64,000 nucleotides of DNA, from contig JADJWF010000003.1 in assembly GCA_016716505.1 (NCBI GenBank), positions 186,001 to 250,000 on the forward strand, in the 5' to 3' direction. The DNA is from Verrucomicrobiota bacterium. Lineage in GTDB: Bacteria > Verrucomicrobiota > Verrucomicrobiia > Limisphaerales > J093. The notes beneath the pieces were generated by a model. The model searched no databases and was not told the origin of the DNA. It saw nothing but the letters and a program-made list of their open reading frames with translations. This document shows positions 41,891-50,758 of the stretch, in pieces. Numbering within the stretch: the stretch's first letter is position 1; each line of letters opens with the position of its first letter. Both the position numbers and the translations under genes were made by a program.

Positions 41891-42427
41891 ATGTTAAAGA
41901 ATCTCTGCCAGAAAATGTTCGGCCGGTCGCTGTGGGTCTATCACGCCAACAGCGGCGGGTGCAACGGGTGCGACATCGAGGTGCTCAACGTCCTCACGCC
42001 CTACTACGACGCGGAGCGGTTTGGCATCAAACTGGTCGGCTCGCCGCGTCACGCCGACGTGATGCTCTGTCAGGGCCCGGCGATGCGCTCCACTGCGAAG
42101 GCCCTTCAGCGCGCCTACGAGGCCATGCCGGCGCCCAAGCTGGTCTTTGCCATCGGCTCGTGTGCGTGCGGTGGCGGCATCTGGTTCGACAGCTACTCGG
42201 TGCTCGGACCGGTCGAGAAGCTCATCCCGGTGAACTACTACATCCCCGGCTGTCCGCCGCGGCCCGAGGCAATCATTTACGGCGTGGCCGTAGCGCTGGG
42301 CCTGGTGGACAAGAAGACCGCACCGGTGCAGTTCAAGCAGACCGAACTGCCGATCCCGCGCTACCACCCCGCCGATCTGGAAGGGCGGGGCGAGATGGTG
42401 GTGTACAAGAAGATCGAACCGGTGTGA
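41891..42427 (+). CDS. Group 4 hydrogenase small subunit (HycG/NuoB-like)
   Basis: 178 residues. The proximal [4Fe-4S] ligands are in SGGCNGCDIEVLN, AIGSCACGGGIW and YIPGCPPRPEAII. This is the short NuoB-type small subunit that pairs with the HycE-like large subunit. It is the last gene of the group 4 set. Confidence 0.92.
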   Translation: MLKNLCQKMFGRSLWVYHANSGGCNGCDIEVLNVLTPYYDAERFGIKLVGSPRHADVMLCQGPAMRSTAKALQRAYEAMPAPKLVFAIGSCACGGGIWFDSYSVLGPVEKLIPVNYYIPGCPPRPEAIIYGVAVALGLVDKKTAPVQFKQTELPIPRYHPADLEGRGEMVVYKKIEPV

Positions 42428-42590
42428 CGCCCGCCCCGCCGATGCCGGTCGGACAAAAGAGGCGCAGCAAATGACAATTCTGGTGGAGCCAGGGTTCGGC
42501 GGGCGTGGCAGGCTTTGACCGGATTTCGGGACGCGGTGCGTTGACCAGGAACACCACCGTCCACTCCCTTAAGCGGCGATTTCGATCGTG

Positions 42591-43118
42591 ATGATACTCG
42601 CGAAGTCAAGAAACCGGGTTAGCGCTTCGACCCCGCCAAAAGCCGCGGGCGACAAGCGGTACAAGATTTTGGAGACGCAGATGAAGCGTTTCCAGTATCG
42701 GCAGGATGCCTTGATCGAAGTGCTCCACCGGGCTCAGGAGTTGTTTGGGTTCCTCGATCATGACCTGATGCGGCACATCGCGCACCATCTCCGGCTGCCG
42801 CCCAGCCGGGTCTTTGGCGTCGCGACCTTCTACCATTTCTTCAACCTCAAACCGAAAGGCGCCCATTCCTGCGTGATCTGCATGGGCACCGCCTGCTACG
42901 TGAAAGGGGCGGACAAGGTGGTGGCCGCGCTGGAGAAGGAGTATGGCATCAAGGCCGGTGAAACAACGGAGGATGGGAAATTTTCGCTGGCCACCGCCCG
43001 GTGCATCGGGGCTTGCGGCATTGCGCCAGCGGTGGTTTACGACGGGGTCGTCACCGCGCGACAGACCCCTGAAAGTGCGCTCGAAATCGTGAAAGGATGG
43101 TTGCGCCATGGTTCTTGA
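42591..43118 (+). CDS. hoxE: Bidirectional hydrogenase diaphorase subunit HoxE
   Basis: 175 residues from the ATG at 42591 (a GTG one codon earlier is possible). NuoE-like thioredoxin-fold [2Fe-2S] protein: RVFGVATFYHFFNLKPKGAH, ICMGTACYVKGA, then ATARCIGACGIAPAV. It overlaps the hoxF start by 11 bases. With HoxF and HoxU it forms the NAD(H)-reactive module. Confidence 0.9.
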   Translation: MILAKSRNRVSASTPPKAAGDKRYKILETQMKRFQYRQDALIEVLHRAQELFGFLDHDLMRHIAHHLRLPPSRVFGVATFYHFFNLKPKGAHSCVICMGTACYVKGADKVVAALEKEYGIKAGETTEDGKFSLATARCIGACGIAPAVVYDGVVTARQTPESALEIVKGWLRHGS

Positions 43119-44742
43119 GGAACTTGTCCAGATCAAGGAGCAGGAACTCGCCAGCCGCAAGAAGTTCACCCTGCGGTGCTGTCTGGCGGCCGGCTGCGTC
43201 TCCTCGAACGCGCAGGCGGTCAAGGACGCGCTCGATCGGGCGGTCAAGGAGGCCGGCCTGGAGAAGGAAGTGGAAGTCCGCGGGGTGGGTTGCATGCGTC
43301 TGTGCTGCGAGGGGCCGCTCGTTGCCGTGGATCCGGCTGAAGTGTTGTTCGAGAAGGTGGCTCCCGCTGATTGTGACGCCCTGGTCGCCACGCTGAAGGG
43401 CGTTCCGAGCCAGCTCAAGCGGGGCGACCTCACCGCGCCGTTCTTCAAACACCAGCTCTCCATTGTGCTTGAGAATTGTGGCCTGGTGGATCCGGATCGC
43501 ATCGAATCGTACATCGCCGCGGACGGCTATCTGGCCCTCCGCAACGTATTGCGGGAGATGACACCGCAGGAGGTCGTGCAACTGGTGACCCGCAGTGGCT
43601 TGCGCGGGCGGGGAGGCGCCGGGTATCCGACCGGCCTGAAATGGGCCACCGTGGCCAAGACCACCAGCAGCCGGAAGTTTGTGATCTGCAACGCCGACGA
43701 AGGGGACCCGGGCGCGTTCATGGATCGCAGCGTGCTCGAAAGCGACCCGCACCGCGTGATCGAGGGCATGATCATCGCCGCCTATGCGGTCGGCGCGGAC
43801 CAAGGATTCATCTACGTGCGTGCGGAATACCCGCTGGCCATCCAACGACTGCAAACGGCCATCCGGCAGGCCAAACAGTACGGACTGCTCGGCAGCGGCG
43901 TGTTTGAATCGCCGTTCAATTTCAACATTGAAATCCGCATCGGTGCCGGCGCGTTTGTCTGCGGCGAGGAAACCGCGCTGATGGCGTCCATCGAGGGGCG
44001 TCGCGGCCAGCCGCGTCCGCGCCCGCCGTTCCCGGCGGAGAGCGGCCTTTGGGGACATCCCACCCTCATCAACAACGTGGAGACCTTTGCCAACATCCCG
44101 CCGATCGCGTTGAAGGGGGCCGAGTGGTTCGCCGGCATCGGGACGGAACGAAGCAAGGGCACCAAAGTCTTCGCGCTGGCGGGCAAGATCACCAACACCG
44201 GCTTGATTGAGGTGCCCATGGGTACGCCGTTGCGGACGATCGTCGAGGAGATGGGGGGCGGCGCCCCGGAAGGCGGCCAGATCAAAGCGGTGCAAACGGG
44301 CGGGCCATCCGGCGGCTGCATTCCCGCCTCGCAGTTGGACACCCCGGTGGACTACGAGTCGCTGGCCAAACTCGGCTCGATCATGGGTTCGGGCGGCATG
44401 ATCGTCATGGATCAGACGACCAACATGGTGGATGTGGCCCGATTCTTCATGGAGTTCTGCATGGATGAATCGTGCGGCAAGTGCGTGCCCTGCCGCGCCG
44501 GCACCGTGCAGATGCACCACCTGCTCCGCAAGGTCATGGATCGCAAGGCCACGTCCCGCGACCTCGCCAAGCTCGAGGAGTTATGCGACATGGTCAAGAA
44601 CACCAGCCTGTGCGGCCTGGGGCAGACCGCGCCGAACCCCGTGCTGAGCACGTTGCGCTATTTCCGGAACGAGTATCTGGAACTGCTCCAGCCTGCCCCC
44701 AAACAACCGGCGGCTGTCGCGCCGGCCACGGGCATCTTCTGA
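43108..44742 (+). CDS. hoxF: Bidirectional hydrogenase diaphorase subunit HoxF
   Basis: 544 residues. An N-terminal [2Fe-2S] thioredoxin-like domain (LRCCLAAGCVSSNA, VGCMRLCCEGPLV) is followed by the NuoF core: GLRGRGGAGYPTGLKW (NADH site), CNADEGDPGAFMDR (FMN site) and ESCGKCVPCRAGTVQM with the distant Cys of TSLCGLGQTAPNP for the [4Fe-4S] cluster. It oxidises NADH or reduces NAD+ in the HoxEFU module. The length is that of HoxF/NuoF proteins with the extra N-terminal domain. Confidence 0.94.
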   Translation: MVLEELVQIKEQELASRKKFTLRCCLAAGCVSSNAQAVKDALDRAVKEAGLEKEVEVRGVGCMRLCCEGPLVAVDPAEVLFEKVAPADCDALVATLKGVPSQLKRGDLTAPFFKHQLSIVLENCGLVDPDRIESYIAADGYLALRNVLREMTPQEVVQLVTRSGLRGRGGAGYPTGLKWATVAKTTSSRKFVICNADEGDPGAFMDRSVLESDPHRVIEGMIIAAYAVGADQGFIYVRAEYPLAIQRLQTAIRQAKQYGLLGSGVFESPFNFNIEIRIGAGAFVCGEETALMASIEGRRGQPRPRPPFPAESGLWGHPTLINNVETFANIPPIALKGAEWFAGIGTERSKGTKVFALAGKITNTGLIEVPMGTPLRTIVEEMGGGAPEGGQIKAVQTGGPSGGCIPASQLDTPVDYESLAKLGSIMGSGGMIVMDQTTNMVDVARFFMEFCMDESCGKCVPCRAGTVQMHHLLRKVMDRKATSRDLAKLEELCDMVKNTSLCGLGQTAPNPVLSTLRYFRNEYLELLQPAPKQPAAVAPATGIF

Positions 44743-44758
44743 ACGCGAAAGGACTCCC

Positions 44759-45475
44759 ATGGCAGCCAAGACCCTGACAATAGACGGCCAGATGGTGGGC
44801 GCGGCCGAAGACCAGACCATTCTCGAAGCCGCGCGGGATGCGGGGATCCACATTCCGACGCTGTGCCACCTCGAGGGCGTTCAGGACGTGGGCGCGTGCC
44901 GGCTGTGCCTGGTCGAGGTGACGGGGATCAACAAGCTTTTGCCGGCCTGCGTCACCAAGGTGACCGAAGGCTGGGAGGTCCGCACCAGCAGCGAACGCCT
45001 GCAGCGCTACCGGCGCATGGTGCTCGAGCTTCTTTTTGCCGAACGCAATCACGTTTGCGCCGTCTGTGTCGCCAATGGCCACTGCGAGTTGCAGAATCTC
45101 GCCGTGTCCTTGGGCATGGATCACGTCCGGTTCGATTACCAGCACCCCCGGCTGGACGTGGATCTCTCGCACCGCCTGTTCGGCATGGACCACAATCGGT
45201 GTGTCCTCTGCACCCGCTGCGTCCGCACTTGCTGGTACATCGAGGGCGCGGGGACGCTCAACGTCGCCGGTCGGGGAGAAAAGTCGAAGATCATCACCGA
45301 CTTGAACGCGCCATGGGGCGACTCGACCACCTGCACCTCCTGCGGGAAGTGCGTGATGGCGTGTCCCACGGGCGCCCTCTTTTATCGGGGCGTCACGGTG
45401 GCCGAAATGGAGCGGGATCGCGGCCACCTCGAATACATCGTCACAGCCCGGGAGAAGAAGCAATGGATCGTCTGA
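44759..45475 (+). CDS. hoxU: Bidirectional hydrogenase diaphorase subunit HoxU
   Basis: 238 residues, the NuoG N-terminal part. [2Fe-2S] ligands lie in CHLEGVQDVGACRLCLVEV; the middle cluster motif is CAVCVANGHCELQNLA; two ferredoxin-type motifs follow, CVLCTRCVRTC and CTSCGKCVMACPTGAL. It links HoxF to the HoxYH hydrogenase module. It overlaps hoxY by 13 bases. Confidence 0.94.
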   Translation: MAAKTLTIDGQMVGAAEDQTILEAARDAGIHIPTLCHLEGVQDVGACRLCLVEVTGINKLLPACVTKVTEGWEVRTSSERLQRYRRMVLELLFAERNHVCAVCVANGHCELQNLAVSLGMDHVRFDYQHPRLDVDLSHRLFGMDHNRCVLCTRCVRTCWYIEGAGTLNVAGRGEKSKIITDLNAPWGDSTTCTSCGKCVMACPTGALFYRGVTVAEMERDRGHLEYIVTAREKKQWIV

Positions 45476-46005
45476 GACTGGCCACGGTTTGGTTGGGCGG
45501 CTGTTCCGGCTGCCACATGTCGTTCCTCGACCTCGACGAGTGGCTGCTCGAGCTCGCCGCCCGCGTCGAACTGGTGTACAGCCCGATCGTGGACCACAAG
45601 GTGTACCCGGACAACGTGGACCTGTGCCTGATCGAGGGGGCGGTCGCGAACCATGACAACCTGGAATTGGTTCATCGCATCCGCGAACGCACCCGCGTGC
45701 TCGTTTCCTTCGGCGATTGCGCCGTCAGCGGGAACGTGACGGCGATGCGCAATCCGCTGCGCAAGACCGAGCCGGTGCTCAAGCGGGCCTACCTCGAACT
45801 TGCCGATGTGTCGCCCCGCATCCCGGCTGAGCCGGGGATCGTTCCCACGTTGCTCGACCGGGTGGCGGCCGTGCATGAAATCGTCCCCGTCGAGTACTAC
45901 CTTCCCGGTTGTCCGCCGCCGGCGGAGCGCATCCGCACGCTCCTGAGCCAATTGGTCGAGGGACGCGAGCCGCGACTCAACGGTGGCCTCATCAAACCCG
46001 GCTGA
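45463..46005 (+). CDS. hoxY: Bidirectional hydrogenase small subunit HoxY
   Basis: 180 residues from the ATG at 45463. Proximal cluster ligands: WLGGCSGCHMSFLDLDEW, VSFGDCAVSGNV and YYLPGCPPPAERI. It has the short single-cluster small subunit form of group 3d hydrogenases. It pairs with HoxH, encoded 110 bases downstream. Confidence 0.94.
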   Translation: MDRLRLATVWLGGCSGCHMSFLDLDEWLLELAARVELVYSPIVDHKVYPDNVDLCLIEGAVANHDNLELVHRIRERTRVLVSFGDCAVSGNVTAMRNPLRKTEPVLKRAYLELADVSPRIPAEPGIVPTLLDRVAAVHEIVPVEYYLPGCPPPAERIRTLLSQLVEGREPRLNGGLIKPG

Positions 46006-46115
46006 GATGACCCTGCTATCCGACATCGGCGGCGCCACCCGTGACCCTGCCAGGCCACAGCCTGACCGGCCCCGCCCGGCTGCCCGCCAGGTCGCGCCCC
46101 TCGCCCTTTGCTCCT

Positions 46116-47543
<1,428 letters not shown>

Positions 47544-47565
47544 CGCGCCCGGTCCGGCGTCCTCC

Positions 47566-48342
47566 ATGGCCAGTGCGACCGAAGGCCCGGTCCTGCTCAT
47601 CGGCTACGGCAATGAACTGCGCCGTGACGACGCCCTCGGGCCATCCGTCGCCCGGGCGGTTGGCCAACTGGATTTTGCCTGGGTGCGCGTCCTCACCCCG
47701 CAGCAATTGACACCGGACCTCGCCGACGCCATTTCCCGGGCGCGGGCGGTCGTCTTCGTGGACGCCACGCTGAACGCACCGCCCGGCGCCATCCAGATTG
47801 GTCCTCTGGCCGCGGCCGCGATGGACGAGCCGTTGGGCCATTTGACCAGCCCGCGTTCGCTGCTGGCCCTGGCAGCGGCGGTTTTCGATCGGACGCCTCC
47901 CGCGTGGATGGTGACGGTTGGAGTTCAGGAGCTGGGGGTGGGCGAGGGCCTTTCGCCGGAGGTGGCCCGGGCGTTGCCCGAGGTGGTGGAGACCGTCCGC
48001 GGTTTGGTGGTGAGGCTGGCCGCCCGCTCGTCGCCGAAAACAGCGGGCGGTGGCCCGTCGCAACTCGAGCTGACTCTGAACGGCAATAGGCCAGGTGACG
48101 GCTATGCGTCCTGGCGGGCGCAGCGGCAGGCCGCCGTCTTGGCGTTGGCAAAAAAGCTGGCGCTGCCCTTGGATCACCCAGTCGAGGTGTGGTTCCGCGA
48201 CGGGGTCCGTCTGCGTGGCCGGCTGGTGCTGCGCGATCCGCCGCCTTTCCTCGAGAACCTTAAAGCTGCGGATCTCGAACTGGAGGTGGATGGGGTTCGC
48301 TTCCGGGCTGGCGAGATTGACTCGCTGGTTCGACTGGATTGA
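47566..48342 (+). CDS. hoxW: HoxW-type hydrogenase maturation protease with extra C-terminal domain
   Basis: 258 residues from the ATG at 47566; an earlier ATG at 47512 would overlap hoxH by 32 bases. LLIGYGNELRRDDALGPSVA is the protease signature (GxGNxxxxDD). The protease part ends near residue 160. The last ~90 residues are an addition not usual in the family, ending with a small beta-rich domain (VEVWFRDGVRLRGRLVLRD, then LELEVDGVRFRAGEIDSLV). It sits directly after hoxH, its expected substrate. The role of the extra domain is unknown. Confidence 0.85.
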   Translation: MASATEGPVLLIGYGNELRRDDALGPSVARAVGQLDFAWVRVLTPQQLTPDLADAISRARAVVFVDATLNAPPGAIQIGPLAAAAMDEPLGHLTSPRSLLALAAAVFDRTPPAWMVTVGVQELGVGEGLSPEVARALPEVVETVRGLVVRLAARSSPKTAGGGPSQLELTLNGNRPGDGYASWRAQRQAAVLALAKKLALPLDHPVEVWFRDGVRLRGRLVLRDPPPFLENLKAADLELEVDGVRFRAGEIDSLVRLD

Positions 48343-48344
48343 TC

Positions 48345-49391
48345 GTGAAACTGGCGACACTTTTTGCCCTCAGCCTGGCCCTCTTGCCGCTCCATGCGAG
48401 TGCGGAGGCCGGGGCGGCGCCTGTCCGCCGCGTCCCGTTGATCTATTGCACGGATCTGTTCCATCCGCACGAGGACCCGGACGACCATTTTGATCTGGCC
48501 ACCGTGTATTCCATTCCGGAGTTCGACCTGCGCGGCATCGTGCTGGATCAGGGGGCCCGGCAGCGTCTTCAGCCCGGCCGCATCCCGGTGAGCCAGCTCA
48601 ACCATCTCTCCGGCCGGAGCATTCCGGTCTTTGAAGGACTGGCGACGCCGCTGGTCTCTTCCGGCGACACGGGGACAAACCAGCCGGCCGAGTTTCAGGG
48701 TGGGGTGCGGTTCATTCTCGATACGCTGCGCGCTGCCACCGGCCGGGTGGATTTCATCGCCGTGGGTTCGGTTCGCGACCTGTGTGCGGCCTTCAACCGC
48801 GATCCAGACCTTTTCCGTCAGCGGGCCGGGCGGGTCATGATTTTCATTGGCGAGGCGTCCCATCCCGATGTCCGCGAGTACAACGTCGGTCTTGACCCAC
48901 ACGCGTTCGTGGGGCTGATGCGCTCCGGTTTGAACCTCTGCTGGGTGCCCTGTTTCGATGGTGGACTGTGGCGAAACAACGGCCACGCCTCGTTTTGGCG
49001 GGCGACGCACGCCGACCTGCTTTCCGCCGCCCCGCCGGAGCTCATCCAGTTCTTCATCTACGCCCTCGAGAAGGAAACGGGCGACCCAATTGAATTCCTC
49101 CGGCAACCGGTGGACCCAAAGCGTCGGGAAGCCCTCTTTCGACACACGCGCAACCTGTGGTGTACCGCCATCTTCCGCGGGTTGCTGGTGGAGGGCGCTC
49201 CGGCCGGGGACGCCTTCGTGTTCGATCCGGTTGACGTGACCATCCGCGACGACGCGGCGGTTCGATACGGCCCGGGTCCGGACGCGAAGTCCGTGCTGCG
49301 CTTTCGCGTGCGCGACCAAGCGCGATACGACGCCGACATGACGGCGGCCACCGCCGCCATCCTCGCGAGGTTTCCGGTGGCGCCCCGATAG
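48345..49391 (+). CDS. Secreted nucleoside-hydrolase-like protein
   Basis: 348 residues from GTG 48345, chosen because it gives a clean signal peptide (KLATLFALSLALLPLHASA). LIYCTDLFHPHEDPDDHFDL resembles the Asp-rich calcium-binding motif of inosine/uridine-preferring nucleoside hydrolases, and the central part (VDFIAVGSVRDLCAAFN) fits the same fold. Exported members of this family in Verrucomicrobiota often have unknown substrates. It follows the hydrogenase island but shows no functional link. Confidence 0.72.
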   Translation: MKLATLFALSLALLPLHASAEAGAAPVRRVPLIYCTDLFHPHEDPDDHFDLATVYSIPEFDLRGIVLDQGARQRLQPGRIPVSQLNHLSGRSIPVFEGLATPLVSSGDTGTNQPAEFQGGVRFILDTLRAATGRVDFIAVGSVRDLCAAFNRDPDLFRQRAGRVMIFIGEASHPDVREYNVGLDPHAFVGLMRSGLNLCWVPCFDGGLWRNNGHASFWRATHADLLSAAPPELIQFFIYALEKETGDPIEFLRQPVDPKRREALFRHTRNLWCTAIFRGLLVEGAPAGDAFVFDPVDVTIRDDAAVRYGPGPDAKSVLRFRVRDQARYDADMTAATAAILARFPVAPR

Positions 49392-49444
49392 CCGCGAAGA
49401 ACAGGCCCTTTCGGTGGGCCGGCGGCTCGACGCGGAGGGAGGCG

Positions 49445-50752
49445 ATGCTAACGTCGCGGCCGATGAACACCGGATTAATGCCGTCCACGCCGCCCAAGCG
49501 GATCGGTTTTGTTTCCACCCGCTTTGCGGGCACGGACGGCGTCACGCTGGAGGCTCGCAAGTGGGCGCACTTGCTGGCCGGCATGGGGCACTCGTGCTTC
49601 TGGTTCGCCGGTCAACTGGACGCCGCCCCGGACTCCGGCGTCGAAGCTCCGCTCGCGTACTTTGCACACCCAGAGGTTTCCGCCCTGCAGGCCCGGCTCT
49701 TTGGCAGCACCACGCGCAGTCGCGAAACCACCACCACAATTCAGCGGTTGAAAGAGGCGCTGAAGGACGAGTTGTACCGTTTCATTGAGCGGTTTCGCAT
49801 CAATGTGCTGATCCCGGAAAACATCCTCGCCATTCCGATGCATGTGCCGCTGGGGCTGGCGATGACGGAGGTCATTCACGAGACCGGGCTGCCGGTGATC
49901 GCGCATCATCATGACTTCGCGTGGGAGCGGGAACGGTTCGTGGTCAGCGCCGTGAACGATTACCTCCGCGCGGCCTTTCCGGGCGCCACGCCGCGGACCG
50001 AGCATGTGGTGATCAACTCGATGGCGCAAAAGGAACTGGCCCGCCGCTGCGGCCTGCCGTCGGCGATCATCCCCAACGTCCTCGATTTCGAGACGCCTCC
50101 CCCCGGCGTGGATGACTACAATCGCGACCTGCGCCAGGAACTGGGTTTGCGCGATGACGACTGGCTGATCCTGCAGCCGACGCGCGTGGTGTTGCGCAAG
50201 GGCATCGAGCACGCCATCGAGCTGGTGCGTCGGCTGCGTGACCCGCGGGCCAAGCTGGTCATTTCCCATCCGGCCGGCGACGAGGGCAATGCCTACATGC
50301 AAATGCTCCACGACCGGATCGCCGACGCGGGCATTGACGTCCGCTTCATCGCCGACCGGGTGGGCGAGAAACGGGGGCGGGATGCTGCCGGTCGCAAGAT
50401 TTACACATTGTTCGACATCTATCCCCATGCGGACCTCGTCACCTACCCGAGTTTGTATGAGGGCTTTGGAAACGCCTTTCTGGAAGCCATCTACTTCGGC
50501 AAACCGGTCGTCGTGAACACCTACGCGGTCTATGCGCGCGATCTGGACCCGCTGGGGTTCCGGGCGATCGAGATGACGCAACTGGTCACGCGGGAGGTGG
50601 TCGAGCAAGTCCGCGAGGCGCTCCAGTCCGCCGACTTGCGCCGGCAGTGGGCGTACGTGAACTACGACCTCGCGCTCAAATACTTCTCGTACTCGGTCGC
50701 CCGCCGGAAGCTCGCCGCCCGCCTGGCCAATCTCTTCGGCGAAGGCGTGTGA
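49445..50752 (+). CDS. GT4-family glycosyltransferase
   Basis: 435 residues from the ATG at 49445, which has a GGAGGG site upstream; an ATG at 49463 is also possible. The N-terminal GT-B domain begins KRIGFVSTRFAGTDGVTLEA; the C-terminal domain has LILQPTRVVLRKGIEHAIEL and the sugar-nucleotide motif YPSLYEGFGNAFLEAIYFGK (E-x7-E type). It is similar in plan to retaining glycosyltransferases such as mannosylglycerate or sucrose-phosphate synthases; donor and acceptor are not known. Confidence 0.85.
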   Translation: MLTSRPMNTGLMPSTPPKRIGFVSTRFAGTDGVTLEARKWAHLLAGMGHSCFWFAGQLDAAPDSGVEAPLAYFAHPEVSALQARLFGSTTRSRETTTTIQRLKEALKDELYRFIERFRINVLIPENILAIPMHVPLGLAMTEVIHETGLPVIAHHHDFAWERERFVVSAVNDYLRAAFPGATPRTEHVVINSMAQKELARRCGLPSAIIPNVLDFETPPPGVDDYNRDLRQELGLRDDDWLILQPTRVVLRKGIEHAIELVRRLRDPRAKLVISHPAGDEGNAYMQMLHDRIADAGIDVRFIADRVGEKRGRDAAGRKIYTLFDIYPHADLVTYPSLYEGFGNAFLEAIYFGKPVVVNTYAVYARDLDPLGFRAIEMTQLVTREVVEQVREALQSADLRRQWAYVNYDLALKYFSYSVARRKLAARLANLFGEGV

Positions 50753-50758
50753 AGGCCG

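Noticed and set aside
41385..41900. Target-site duplication flanking the GxxExxY unit
   Set aside because: The bases outside the two 15-bp ends (ATTGATT and ACTCATG) do not match convincingly.
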